Assembly: GCF_027533625.1 (NCBI RefSeq)
Contig: NZ_JAQAGZ010000001.1
Coordinates: 372,001 to 436,000, forward strand
Direction of reading: 5' to 3'
DNA from: Paenibacillus gyeongsangnamensis
GTDB lineage: Bacteria; Bacillota; Bacilli; Paenibacillales; NBRC-103111
DNA: 64,000 nt
In this document: positions 51,769 to 60,164 of the stretch, piece after piece
Layout of the letters: each line of letters starts with the position of its first letter
How positions within the stretch are numbered: the stretch's first letter is position 1
Translations under genes and position numbers: made by a program
The notes under the pieces: model-generated
The model's input: only the letters and a program-made list of their open reading frames with translations
Told to the model about the DNA's origin: nothing
Databases searched by the model: none

Positions 51769-52037
51769 ATTTGCGGGATGCGTTGTTCAATTGGCTGCAA
51801 ATCCGGATCGTAGCCGAGGCTAGACCGGACGACCTTGCGGCAGCGGAAACGAGAGATTTCTTCGAGGTTATTCTGCGGGAGGATCATCGCTTGAAGGAAT
51901 TCCAGGCGACGAACGACGAGACGATGTACCGGATCCGTTACGTGCTCGAAGGGACGCCGAAGCTGCAGATGTTCGACCGCGAATCGGCCGAGCAGCTGCT
52001 GTCGGACATTAATTCCAACCCGAAATACAATGAATGA
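51765..52037 (+). CDS. Uncharacterised small protein
   Basis: 90 residues, starts in the ATGA overlap with the gene before it. Content: MNLRDALFNWLQIRIVAEARPDD, then a charged alpha/beta-looking middle and DRESAEQLLSDINSNPKYNE at the end. No known domain recognised. Its coupling to the 51304 gene suggests a joint role. The spacer after it holds a hairpin array. Confidence 0.6.
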   Translation: MNLRDALFNWLQIRIVAEARPDDLAAAETRDFFEVILREDHRLKEFQATNDETMYRIRYVLEGTPKLQMFDRESAEQLLSDINSNPKYNE

Positions 52038-52127
52038 CATATAACTAGCGGCGCGCCTATAATATAAATTATCATCGTTTGAAGGGAGTGGCCGGGATAA
52101 CTGTTTGTAGCTGACGATTTGTTCCTA

Positions 52128-52136
52128 TGGTATAAT
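52128..52136 (+). promoter_or_regulatory. Extended -10 promoter of the flavin-type gene
   Basis: TGG-TATAAT (TGnTATAAT form) with no convincing -35. Transcripts would carry a leader of about 185 bases made almost wholly of hairpins. Confidence 0.5.
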
Positions 52137-52149
52137 GGACATAGCAGTA

Positions 52150-52311
52150 ACCGGTTTAGCCCAGATTAAACCGGTGTAAAAGGTTTACAAGCTTACGATG
52201 TGGTTTTGCATGGCTTTACTTCGTAAAGCCTGAGTTGATGCTTACAACGCAGTTTTGTCTATCGACAAAACTTAAGAAGTTGCTTACGACGTGGCTTTAC
52301 CTTGTAAAGCC
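52150..52311 (+). repeat. Array of five hairpins with repeated linkers in the leader
   Basis: Stems: ACCGGTTTA/TAAACCGGT (52150-52175), GTAAA/TTTAC (52176-52188), GGCTTTAC/GTAAAGCC (52212-52230), AGTTTTGTC/GACAAAACT (52251-52272), GGCTTTAC/GTAAAGCC (52293-52311). Linkers between them share a motif: AAGCTTACGATGTGG, GTTGATGCTTACAACGC, AAGTTGCTTACGACGT. The last stem ends one base before TGTAGGAGG, the ribosome binding site. Confidence 0.75.
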
Positions 52312-52327
52312 TGTAGGAGGGGACTCT

Positions 52328-52780
52328 ATGGCAGAAACGATCACAGCTCTTTCGCAACAGCTTTTCGACTCTCTGCAGCAAGAAGCGTTCGCTCTGCTCG
52401 GCACCGTCGACCACGAGAGCGGCGGACCCGGCGTGAACGCCATTTCATGGCTCTTCGCCGTGGACGAGAAAACCGTACGGTTCGCTGTGGATGCGCGTTC
52501 CCGCATTGTGGCGAATATCAGGAACAACCCGCAAGTGAACCTGACGTATATCGGAGCGGGGTCCGTTCACGCGATTTACGGCGAAGCGGCACTCGTTACG
52601 GAAGCGCTCGAAGAGGTTCCATTCAAGCTGGCGTGCTTCGACATCGGAGTGACGTCGGTACGGGATGCCATGTTCTACGGAGCCCGCATCTCGTGCGCCC
52701 CCGAATATGAAAAAACATATGACAAGCGTGCGGCTGACAAGCTGGACACGCAGGTCTTTCATGCCATGAAAAAAGCCTAG
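52328..52780 (+). CDS. Pyridoxamine 5'-phosphate oxidase-family (FMN-binding split barrel) protein
   Basis: 150 residues with the split-barrel pattern: LGTVDHESGGPGVNAISWLFAVDEKTVRFAVDARS (about 24-58) and IRNNPQVNLTYIGAGSVHAIYGEA (about 62-85). Such proteins bind FMN, F420 or haem; the cofactor here is unknown. ATG at 52328 has AGGAGGGG six bases upstream; the frame runs open through the hairpin array to 52235 but that part is not family-like. The stop is within the terminator stem. Confidence 0.82.
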   Translation: MAETITALSQQLFDSLQQEAFALLGTVDHESGGPGVNAISWLFAVDEKTVRFAVDARSRIVANIRNNPQVNLTYIGAGSVHAIYGEAALVTEALEEVPFKLACFDIGVTSVRDAMFYGARISCAPEYEKTYDKRAADKLDTQVFHAMKKA

Positions 52781-52807
52781 AACCGGTTGCTGTTCTTAGG
52801 CTTTTTT
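52769..52807. terminator. Bidirectional terminator between convergent genes
   Basis: AAAAAAGCCTA ... TTAGGCTTTTTT. The left arm overlaps the last codons of the flavin-type gene and the right arm ends 33 bases from the ylaJ stop. Confidence 0.85.
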
Positions 52808-52840
52808 CCTCTTTGTCATACCCATATATGGCGATACCCT

Positions 52841-53374
52841 TTAAGGCGTCGCAGCCTTGGGCCGGTTCTGTGGTTCTGGCGTAACCACGTCGCTCGGCAT
52901 CTGCGGAACGATTCTCCCGATGATGGCCGCCATCTCTTCGGCGAAGCTGTTTATCGGCCTTCCGTTCTGGATGCCTGCACGAACCATGCGCAGTCGTTCC
53001 GCCAGATCCATATCCGCCGTCACGACGGCGTTGACGCCGTAAGGATCTTTTTTGAGCGCCTCCGCTACAGACAGCTTGATTGTCCCTACCTTGGCCCGAT
53101 CCATAGCCGGCGGTACGTTGATCCCGACCACGGCCGTATTGCCGAACACAACGCAGTTGGCGCTCTCGACATTGGGAACGCTGGTGGCAATCTGCTCCAA
53201 CCGCTGGGCAACGGCTTTGGGGTCTTGAATTTCCTTTTTCTGCGGTGCCGTCTGCTTCACTTGCACTTGCCGGTTTTGATCAACTGACTGAGAGGGGGCA
53301 GCTCCGCTTTTTGGTGATTGGTTACATCCTGCCAATAAGGACAGCAACAGGACAGCCACAACAAACATCCTCAT
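52841..53374 (-). CDS. ylaJ: YhcN/YlaJ family sporulation lipoprotein
   Basis: 177-residue lipoprotein: signal with lipobox LLAGC at about 13-17, a Gln/Ser/Pro-rich linker and the YhcN/YlaJ domain (VAQRLEQIATSVPNVESANCVVFGNTAVVGINV; VAEALKKDPYGVNAVVTADMDLAERLRMV). Relatives are forespore or spore-envelope lipoproteins. It is opposite in direction to ylaK but keeps the yla neighbourhood. Confidence 0.85.
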   Translation of the reverse strand: MRMFVVAVLLLSLLAGCNQSPKSGAAPSQSVDQNRQVQVKQTAPQKKEIQDPKAVAQRLEQIATSVPNVESANCVVFGNTAVVGINVPPAMDRAKVGTIKLSVAEALKKDPYGVNAVVTADMDLAERLRMVRAGIQNGRPINSFAEEMAAIIGRIVPQMPSDVVTPEPQNRPKAATP

Positions 53375-53480
53375 ACGATATCGTCCTTTCTGTGTTTCAT
53401 CAGCTTTGGTTAGTTTGTCCTTACAAGCTACTTCTTATGTACCGAACAGAAGCCAAACACCAAACCTGGGAGGGACTCAC

Positions 53481-54815
53481 ATGAGAAAAATTTATGTGCT
53501 GGATACCAATGTACTGTTACAGGATCCTAACGCCATCCACGCGTTCGAGGATAACGAGGTGATTATACCGGCAGTGGTGCTGGAGGAGATCGATTCCAAA
53601 AAACGGAATGCGGATGAGCTGGGCCGCAATGCAAGACAAATTTCACGCATGCTGGATGGGTTGCGGACGGAGGGGCAGTTGTTCCAGGGCATAGAGCTTC
53701 CTAACGGCGGCAAGCTGAAGGTGGAGCTGAACCATAGAAGCTTTGCGAAGCTTCAGGAAGTGTTCGCGGAGGTTACGAACGACAACCGCATCCTGGCGGT
53801 AGCGCTGAACTACCATCTGGAGGAGGCGGAAAAGACGGAGCCGAGACCGGTCATCCTGGTCAGCAAGGATGTGCTCGTCCGGATTAAGGCCGATGTGCTC
53901 GGGATTACCGCTCAAGACTATTTGACCGACCGGGTCATTAACATGCCCGGGGATTTGTATATGGGCAACCTGACCTTGCATGTTCATCCTTCGATTATCG
54001 ACGAATTTTACACGTACCGGCATTTGAATATCGCCTCGCTGAATTTGGGCTATCCGATACATCCCCATGAGTTCGTCATTCTGAAAGACGAGATGGGATC
54101 CAGCAAATCGGCGCTGCTGAAAGCAAATGCGGAAGGGAAGAAGCTGGAGCCGCTCTTCCTCAGCAATGAGCCGATCTGGGGCATAGCCGCCCGGAACGCA
54201 CAGCAGCGGATGGCCCTCGAGCTGCTGCTGAACGACGAAATTCCGCTTGTGACGCTGGCGGGGAAGGCGGGTACGGGGAAGACGCTGCTGACGCTGGCGG
54301 CCGGCCTTATGAAGGTCGAAGACGAGCGCAAGTACAAGAAGCTGCTGATCGCGCGTCCCGTCGTCCCGATGGGCAAGGATATCGGCTATTTACCTGGGGA
54401 GAAAGAAGAGAAGCTGCGTCCGTGGATGCAGCCGATTTACGATAATTTGGAGTTTTTGTTCGATACGAAGAAGCCTGGGGATATCGATAAAATTCTCGCC
54501 GGACTCGGCAGCATCCAAGTGGAGGCGCTGACCTACATCCGTGGCCGGTCGATCCCGGGACAATTCATCATCATCGACGAAGCTCAGAACCTGTCCAAGC
54601 ACGAAATCAAAACCATCGTCTCCCGCGTAGGAGAGGGCAGCAAAATCGTCCTGCTGGGCGATCCGGAGCAAATCGACCACCCTTACCTGGATGCGTCGAG
54701 CAACGGGCTGTCCTATGTCGTGGAGCGGTTCAAGGAGCAGGGCATCAGCGGTCACATCACGCTGGAGCGGGGCGAGCGGTCGCATCTCGCGCAGCTCGCG
54801 GCCGATCTGCTGTAA
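53481..54815 (+). CDS. ylaK: PhoH2-type protein: PIN ribonuclease domain plus PhoH ATPase (YlaK)
   Basis: 444 residues. Residues 1-140 are a PIN domain (MRKIYVLDTNVLLQDPNAIHAFEDN, VVLEEIDSKK with conserved acids); 200-440 a PhoH ATPase with Walker A AGKAGTGKTLLT (about 254-265), LIARPVVPMGKDIGYLPG and FIIIDEAQN (about 363). PhoH2 proteins unwind and cut RNA. ATG at 53481 follows GGGAGGGAC; the frame opens at 53406 but lacks a site. The window thus has both PhoH types. Confidence 0.93.
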   Translation: MRKIYVLDTNVLLQDPNAIHAFEDNEVIIPAVVLEEIDSKKRNADELGRNARQISRMLDGLRTEGQLFQGIELPNGGKLKVELNHRSFAKLQEVFAEVTNDNRILAVALNYHLEEAEKTEPRPVILVSKDVLVRIKADVLGITAQDYLTDRVINMPGDLYMGNLTLHVHPSIIDEFYTYRHLNIASLNLGYPIHPHEFVILKDEMGSSKSALLKANAEGKKLEPLFLSNEPIWGIAARNAQQRMALELLLNDEIPLVTLAGKAGTGKTLLTLAAGLMKVEDERKYKKLLIARPVVPMGKDIGYLPGEKEEKLRPWMQPIYDNLEFLFDTKKPGDIDKILAGLGSIQVEALTYIRGRSIPGQFIIIDEAQNLSKHEIKTIVSRVGEGSKIVLLGDPEQIDHPYLDASSNGLSYVVERFKEQGISGHITLERGERSHLAQLAADLL

Positions 54816-54817
54816 AA

Positions 54818-54858
54818 CAAAGAGGTACGCGTTCTCCTCGGAGACGCGTACCTCTTTG
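54818..54858. terminator. Bidirectional terminator
   Basis: CAAAGAGGTACGCGT and ACGCGTACCTCTTTG are perfect complements around an 11-base loop, lying between ylaK and the convergent gene. Confidence 0.85.
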
Positions 54859-54859
54859 C

Positions 54860-55378
54860 TTACTCGGGCTCCACCCAGCTCACTTCGCATCCGTATGCGA
54901 CCGCGATCCGTTCCATTAGCTCGCGGTGGTGCGACTCAGCGACACCGTATCGGATTCCCTCCGATTCGCCGGCATACCAAGCGAGTAAATGCTCCTGCAG
55001 CTGCGCGAAGGCTTGATCAGGTTCGGACGGACGCCCGGATCCCGGTGCAGGCGCCAGCCGGAAGACGGCCGCGAGATCGGCGAACACATAAGGATGCTCC
55101 TGTCTGCTGACCAGGCCGAAATCGGTGAAGGTCGGAGCAAGCAGCGCCTCCGCGGGCAGGAGAAGCAGATCCGTTTCTTCATAAGGAATGGCATACTGCT
55201 GCATGATGGGCAGCGAATCGTCCCGTTCTCCGGGCTTCGAGAAGATGAGCAGTTCCTTGTCCCGGTCGAAGAGCGCCGCCCGTCCTGCGAGCGCCTTCAC
55301 GATCTGAGCGTAATAGCCCGCCCGCTTATCCTCCGGCAAGTCCATCAGCAGGCCGTATTTACGCAGCGGTTTCGTCAT
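54860..55378 (-). CDS. Uncharacterised cytoplasmic protein
   Basis: 172 residues; begins MTKPLRKYGLLMDLPEDKR and has no membrane segment. Contents (ALFDRDKELLIFSKPGERDDS; IPYEETDLLLLPAEALLAP; EGIRYGVAESHHRELMERIAVAYG) suggest an alpha/beta fold, but no family is recognised. In B. subtilis ylaL lies after ylaK; relation to it is unproven. AGGAGGATTCCCC precedes the ATG. Confidence 0.6.
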   Translation of the reverse strand: MTKPLRKYGLLMDLPEDKRAGYYAQIVKALAGRAALFDRDKELLIFSKPGERDDSLPIMQQYAIPYEETDLLLLPAEALLAPTFTDFGLVSRQEHPYVFADLAAVFRLAPAPGSGRPSEPDQAFAQLQEHLLAWYAGESEGIRYGVAESHHRELMERIAVAYGCEVSWVEPE

Positions 55379-55444
55379 GGGGAATCCTCCTTATTCAAGG
55401 TGAACATTACTTTCCATTATCGGCAAAAAAGCCGGCGGCTGCAA

Positions 55445-56563
55445 CTACAGACCCAGCTTCAAATAGATACTCAGCAGGTGATCCTGCAGCTTGACCCCTG
55501 TAGCCTGCAGGAAGGGCGTAACAAGCTGCGGGTAAATCCCGAGATCGAATTGGTTCTCCATATCCTCAACCGTCGTTTGAGGCAAGCTGAAGCCGTTAAA
55601 CGTAAGCTCCTCCATTTGGAACCGGATATACGGCTTGTTCTTCCCGTCGTCCTTCACGGCGAGCCGGTAGCTGCCTTTGATTTGAATATCGAGGTTGTCG
55701 TGCCGTCCCGAAGCGACGACCTGCTGCTCTGTGAATTGAAAGGTGAGGTTCCGGAACAGCTCGTTCTTTTGCCGGAGAAAATCATTGAGCTCGCTATCCG
55801 ACAATTGGAACGTATAATTCAGGCCGTTCATGATCAAATTGCCGCTCTTCTCCGGTTTGGACCCTCCCTGGGCGGATGCGGGCATGGAGACGATCTCGGG
55901 GAGCTGCTTCATGGCCGACGCAAGCGCTTGGAAGTAAGTTTTAAACAGAGGAATTCCCCGATCGCGCCAGAGCCGGTTCAGATCCTGCATCTGCTTCTGC
56001 AGTGAATCCGCATTGGCGGAGGCCGACAGCTGCCGGTCCACCTCCTGCTGAAGCATGGTCAAGCGGGCTTTTTCATTCGTATACCTGTCTTTCGCATCCT
56101 TTAGCTCCTGCTGGGCCTGCTGGATCTGGGCCTGCAAGCCGGTCAGACGCTTCCACGCCTCGGTATGGCTCTTCAGCGCGTTCTGATCGCTCCGTACAAT
56201 CATTTGCGTATATTCCCAAAGAGATAACGCATCGGACAGGGAACGGATCGAGAAGATCAATACCCACAGCGAGTCCCGGTCCCCCATATAGTAAGCGCGG
56301 ATGACTCCCGCTGCATGCCGCCTGGCCTCCTTGGCATCCCTGTCGGCCGCAGCGATCTGCTGTTCCGTCGCTTGGAGCCGCTGCGCAAGCTGCGCCTGCT
56401 TGTCCGCGATGCGGCTCAATTCCTTATCGATTTCATACACGGTAAGTCCCTTTTGCAGCAGCTCCTTATCCGTATTCAAGGCTTCCGCAGCCGCTGCAGG
56501 GATAATGCTTGCGGTTATAAGGCCGAGCAGCAGGAGCCCGACGACGATTCGTTTCAGCCTCAT
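55445..56563 (-). CDS. Secreted coiled-coil protein, PcsB/CwlO N-terminal-like, without hydrolase domain
   Basis: 372 residues. Signal peptide (residues 1-26, cleavage near AAAAEA), then two long coiled-coil stretches (about 35-85 and 130-190, rich in Gln/Ala/Lys) separated by a hinge with AYYMGDRDSLWVLIFSIRSLSDAL, which resembles the coiled-coil half of PcsB/CwlO proteins that FtsEX controls. The C-terminal 170 residues have a beta-rich look (LTFQFTEQQVVASGRHDNLDIQIKG) instead of a NlpC/P60 or CHAP hydrolase. A regulator or scaffold role in the cell wall is inferred only. Confidence 0.6.
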   Translation of the reverse strand: MRLKRIVVGLLLLGLITASIIPAAAAEALNTDKELLQKGLTVYEIDKELSRIADKQAQLAQRLQATEQQIAAADRDAKEARRHAAGVIRAYYMGDRDSLWVLIFSIRSLSDALSLWEYTQMIVRSDQNALKSHTEAWKRLTGLQAQIQQAQQELKDAKDRYTNEKARLTMLQQEVDRQLSASANADSLQKQMQDLNRLWRDRGIPLFKTYFQALASAMKQLPEIVSMPASAQGGSKPEKSGNLIMNGLNYTFQLSDSELNDFLRQKNELFRNLTFQFTEQQVVASGRHDNLDIQIKGSYRLAVKDDGKNKPYIRFQMEELTFNGFSLPQTTVEDMENQFDLGIYPQLVTPFLQATGVKLQDHLLSIYLKLGL

Positions 56564-56671
56564 GCCTGCCTGTCCCCCTAAGTATCCTCTTCCTTAAGAT
56601 TATCATAGAAAACGGAAAAAGATGACAAAAAAAAGCTCCGCCCGGAGGGCGGAAGCATTGGATACCGATGA

Positions 56672-57616
56672 TTATTTCTGCGGTTGCGGCTTAGGCAGCA
56701 AGCGGAGAATATCGTCGAGCGTTTTGACCTGCTTTGGCGTTTCCTTGGCGAAAGTCACCTTCTGATTGATTCCGTTCAGCTCCTGGGTCCATTCAATGGC
56801 ATTGTCTTTCGCGGTTCCCAGTGTAAAATGAAGCTGGCCGCTCTGCCGGCGGATATACCCTTGCTCGTCCACGGCCAGCGTGATGCTGGAAGGGGCGGTC
56901 AGCCGGATGGACTCGGCTGTTTTCTTCCAGGCGTCCGTCTGCCCCTGCGAGCTGAGTCCGTTCGACACGAGCTCACCGAGAAGCGCGGGCAGGCTTCCCG
57001 CCAAATAGTCTGCGGCTGCCTTCTCGTTCTTGGACGTGACGTCTATGGTCAGATGCTTGACGGTGGAGCCGTCCGCCAGCTTCTCGGTTTTGTTGTCCGT
57101 CCCGATCCAGGCCGGGTCGACTCCCTCCAGAAGCTTACCGCTTAGCACGGAGTTCAGATGACCGGCATTTTTCAGCTTATCCGCGGAAGCGGCGCCCTTA
57201 TCAAGCGGAATCGACGTATATTCGTCCGGCTTATTTACGGCTGGCAACTGCAGGTATAATTTGTTATCTTTAATGAGTACGGGCATCGGAATCGGTGCAG
57301 CGGCGCCCTTCGGCGTAATCTTTAAATCCGCTTCCGTCTGCAAGACGTCGGCGGAGGAAGCGGCTCCGGTATACTCGATCGTGCTTTCCTTGAGCAGGGA
57401 GAGCATGGCTGCGGTCATCGGGGGCAGCCCTTGGAACAAGGCGGCATCCAGCTTCAGGTTCACGGAACCGGTAAATTGGTAGCTTCGGATTTCCTCCTGC
57501 TTCTTGGCGGCTTGCACGACCTGCTGCTTCAGCTGCTGATGATCCGTACAGCCCGCTGTAAGCAGAACGGCACAGCCGAGCAGGAGCGGGATTGCAATAT
57601 TTTTGGGTGTAAGCAA
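56672..57616 (-). CDS. Lipoprotein of unknown function
   Basis: About 314 residues. The TTG at 57616 (leftward) is preferred because GGAGGGAG lies seven bases upstream; the frame opens to 57640. Signal and lipobox LLTAGC near residues 18-23. The mature part alternates beta-like strands (YQFTGSVNLKLDAALFQGLPPM; LTIDVTSKNEKAAADYL) in the manner of LppX/DUF6612-like lipid- or polymer-binding lipoproteins, but this is a guess. The upstream spacer to the divergent MidA gene is only 62 bases. Confidence 0.65.
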   Translation of the reverse strand: MLTPKNIAIPLLLGCAVLLTAGCTDHQQLKQQVVQAAKKQEEIRSYQFTGSVNLKLDAALFQGLPPMTAAMLSLLKESTIEYTGAASSADVLQTEADLKITPKGAAAPIPMPVLIKDNKLYLQLPAVNKPDEYTSIPLDKGAASADKLKNAGHLNSVLSGKLLEGVDPAWIGTDNKTEKLADGSTVKHLTIDVTSKNEKAAADYLAGSLPALLGELVSNGLSSQGQTDAWKKTAESIRLTAPSSITLAVDEQGYIRRQSGQLHFTLGTAKDNAIEWTQELNGINQKVTFAKETPKQVKTLDDILRLLPKPQPQK

Positions 57617-57678
57617 GATGTTTCTCCCTCCGTTTATCATCTCATCCTATTATAGCTATCCGGGGAGGGTTTGTCTGC

Positions 57679-58830
57679 ATGGAAATGGAGCTCGGCTTAG
57701 CGGGGCGTCAATCGGAAGGGAATGGGCTGATCCGGTATCTTCGCAGCCGAATGGAGCTTCAGCCGGACGGCGCGATCTCATTTTATGAGTATATGAAGCA
57801 TTGTCTTTATCATCCCGATTGGGGCTACTATACGAGCGAACGCGTCAAAATCGGCAAAGAAGGCGATTTCTACACCAGCGCGTCGATCGGAGGCCTCATG
57901 GGAGAAATGCTGGCCGAATGGATCATGAAGCAGTGGGCCGACGCCGGAATGAAGGAACCGCTCACCCTGATCGAATGGGGAGGCGGGAGCGGCAAGCTGG
58001 CGAAGGATGTCCTGGATGCGATCCGTTCCGGTTCACCGGAATGTTATGAGCGCGTCCGTTATATCGGTGTAGAGACGAGCGAATATCACCGGAGGCTGCA
58101 GCGGGAAACGCTGGCGGAGCATGCCGGACGGGTTCGGCTGCTGAGCGTTGAGGAATGGCGGCGGGAAGGTCCTTGGAGCCATGCCGTGCTTTGGTCGAAC
58201 GAGCTTCTGGATGCGATGCCGGTTCACCGGCTTCGTTACCGGGAAGGTCTGGGCTGGGAAGAAATCGCGGTAGGCTGGGATGAAGAGTCGCACTGGTTCC
58301 GGGAACGATTAAGGCCTTTGAAGGATCCGGAGGTCTTGGGTTACGTTGCCCGGGAGGCCGTTCCGGAGCGCGACGGGCAGACGATCGAGGTAAATACGGA
58401 TGCCGTATCATGGCTTGCCGGAGTGGCGGAACGGATGGAGAGCGGCTGGGTGCTTACGGTGGATTACGGCGATGTTTCCCGGGAAATATACGGCCCTCAC
58501 CGGATAGCGGGGACGCTGATGTGCTACCGGAAGCACTTGGCTTCGGCCGCACCCTATGAATTCCCCGGCGAGCAGGATATGACCGCCCATGTCAACTTCA
58601 GCGCCCTTCTGCACGCGGGTGAAGCAGCCGGAGTGACGGAATCTCGGCTGCTGACGCAGAAGCAGTTTCTGGTCGAGCAAGGGCTGCTGAGCAAGCTTCA
58701 GGACCATGATGCGGCGGACCCGTTCTCCCCTGCAGCCAGGCGGAACCGGGCCATCCGCCAGCTCCTGCTGAGCGACCAAATGAGCGAGCTGTTCAAGGTA
58801 TTGATCCAAAAAAAAGGTGATCCGCGCTAG
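57679..58830 (+). CDS. MidA-like class I SAM-dependent methyltransferase (DUF185)
   Basis: 383 residues. SAM-binding WGGGSGKLAKDVL (about 96-109), and the family string SNELLDAMPVHRL (about 174-186), YGDVSREIYG (about 265) and HVNFSALL (about 300). The mitochondrial relative NDUFAF7 methylates an arginine of complex I; the bacterial substrate is not known. GGGGAGGG precedes the ATG. A bidirectional terminator lies at its end. Confidence 0.85.
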   Translation: MEMELGLAGRQSEGNGLIRYLRSRMELQPDGAISFYEYMKHCLYHPDWGYYTSERVKIGKEGDFYTSASIGGLMGEMLAEWIMKQWADAGMKEPLTLIEWGGGSGKLAKDVLDAIRSGSPECYERVRYIGVETSEYHRRLQRETLAEHAGRVRLLSVEEWRREGPWSHAVLWSNELLDAMPVHRLRYREGLGWEEIAVGWDEESHWFRERLRPLKDPEVLGYVAREAVPERDGQTIEVNTDAVSWLAGVAERMESGWVLTVDYGDVSREIYGPHRIAGTLMCYRKHLASAAPYEFPGEQDMTAHVNFSALLHAGEAAGVTESRLLTQKQFLVEQGLLSKLQDHDAADPFSPAARRNRAIRQLLLSDQMSELFKVLIQKKGDPR

Positions 58831-58851
58831 TCAGCGCCGGCTCACCTTTTT
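58807..58851. terminator. Bidirectional terminator
   Basis: AAAAAGGTGA and TCACCTTTTT close a stem with an inner GCGC pairing; it serves the MidA gene and the convergent DUF2626 gene. Confidence 0.8.
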
Positions 58852-58863
58852 GTGCTGCATGTC

Positions 58864-59094
58864 TTAAACGGACATTTTGAAGAAAGACCAATAAGTAAAG
58901 CCGGTAAATGAAATGATCATGTACCCCCAGAAAATCAATATGTAGGCACGTTCGGACAATTTCATGTATCCTAAGAGCACGAAAATCGCCGTTTGGGCGA
59001 AGAAGATCAACGCCATGGGTATAAAATCACCGGCGAGCGCCATCAAACCGATGGCAAGCGTCCAGAAGCCGAGAACTCGAAACATGCGATCCAT
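58864..59094 (-). CDS. DUF2626 family small membrane protein
   Basis: 76 residues, starting MDRMFRVLGFWTLAIGLMAL, with two or three hydrophobic helices (about 7-22, 26-42, 50-70). The MDRM-RVLGFW start is the hallmark of DUF2626 (YqgY in B. subtilis), a family of unknown role found in Bacillales. A strong promoter and GGGGG site are present upstream on the minus strand. Confidence 0.78.
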   Translation of the reverse strand: MDRMFRVLGFWTLAIGLMALAGDFIPMALIFFAQTAIFVLLGYMKLSERAYILIFWGYMIISFTGFTYWSFFKMSV

Positions 59095-59136
59095 CCTGCA
59101 TCCCCCTTTCTTTGCGCACGTACAGTACTATTCCAC

Positions 59137-59165
59137 ATTATACCTTCTGAAGTTGACAGTGTAAA
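59137..59165 (-). promoter_or_regulatory. Promoter of the DUF2626 gene
   Basis: On the minus strand TTTACA (59165-59160) and TATAAT (59142-59137), 17-base spacer. Confidence 0.7.
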
Positions 59166-59386
59166 CGTCCAATCCGTGACGAAAATGCGTCAATTTGTGC
59201 GATTTATAGCTAATGTGTCCGAATTCCCGAACAAACATGTATGACGTCCTGCAAAAATGGCAATACAAATTACTAGAAAAGTATTCTATGAACTCTAGTA
59301 TGGGCATAGAGATGAAGTAACGCAATATTTCATGCACCACCTTTCATAGATGTGACGATTACCCCCGGGGTTAGGAGGACGGCTTG

Positions 59387-60034
59387 ATGACAGCGATCAG
59401 ACAAGATGCATGGAGTGAGGAAGACGATTTGATATTGGCGGAGGTCACGCTAAGACATATCCGCGAGGGCAGCACCCAGCTGTCCGCTTTCGAGGAAGTC
59501 GGGGAGAAGATTGGGAGAACGGCAGCTGCGTGCGGCTTCAGGTGGAACAGCTTTGTGAGGAAGAAATACGAGGCGGCCATACAAATCGCCAAGGCCCAAC
59601 GGCAGAAGCGCAACCAGCAGCGCAAGCAGGTTCCTTCCTTCGCCTCCGTATCGAACGGCGTGGCGACCGTTGGCATCAGCGATCATGTCAGCCGGGGCGA
59701 GAGCTTGTCGGAAGAGCTGTCGGTCGACGCGGTGATCCGGTTTCTCCGTCAATGGAAGGGCAGCTATCAGGAGATGGTTCGGCATATCCGCCATTTGGAG
59801 AAGGAGCTGAACGAGAAGCAGGAAGAGCTGGAGAGGCTCCGCGGCGAGAATGAGGAACTGGGCCGCCAGGTCAGCGATGTGGCTACCGATTACCGAGTGG
59901 TCAACGATGATTATAAAGCGCTCATTCAAATTATGGATCGTGCCCGGAAGCTGGCCTTTCTGATGGAAGAAGAGGATGAAGGGAAGCCGAAATTCAAGAT
60001 GGATCCGAACGGCAACCTGGAACGAATCGAATAA
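59387..60034 (+). CDS. RsfA family transcription factor
   Basis: 215 residues. N-terminal SANT/Myb-like domain (RQDAWSEEDDLILAEVTLRHIREGSTQLSAFEEVGEKIGRTAAACGFRWNS modified only at edges; about 4-55), a variable middle and a leucine-zipper-like coiled coil (about 115-165). RsfA controls part of the sigma-F regulon in the forespore. ATG at 59387 is preferred to the TTG three bases before it; AGGAGGA lies seven bases upstream. A small palindrome ACCCC-C-GGGGT precedes that site. Confidence 0.85.
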   Translation: MTAIRQDAWSEEDDLILAEVTLRHIREGSTQLSAFEEVGEKIGRTAAACGFRWNSFVRKKYEAAIQIAKAQRQKRNQQRKQVPSFASVSNGVATVGISDHVSRGESLSEELSVDAVIRFLRQWKGSYQEMVRHIRHLEKELNEKQEELERLRGENEELGRQVSDVATDYRVVNDDYKALIQIMDRARKLAFLMEEEDEGKPKFKMDPNGNLERIE

Positions 60035-60049
60035 ATATCCGGAAGCCTG

Positions 60050-60090
60050 GAGCTCCTTGGTCCGTTATAGACGGACGGAGGGGCTCTTTT
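60050..60090 (+). terminator. Intrinsic terminator after rsfA
   Basis: GAGCTCC-TT-GGTCCGT and ACGGAC-GGAGGGGCTC with TTTT. Confidence 0.65.
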
Positions 60091-60164
60091 GGCGTGGAAA
60101 GCGAGTTTTCCAAAGGACGAGGAATATGGTAGGATAGGAAAAAAACGGTGAGGAGCTGCTGGCT

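Noticed and set aside
52176..52311. CRISPR array
   Set aside because: Repeats contain their own complementary stems and are only three, with no regular spacers or cas genes.
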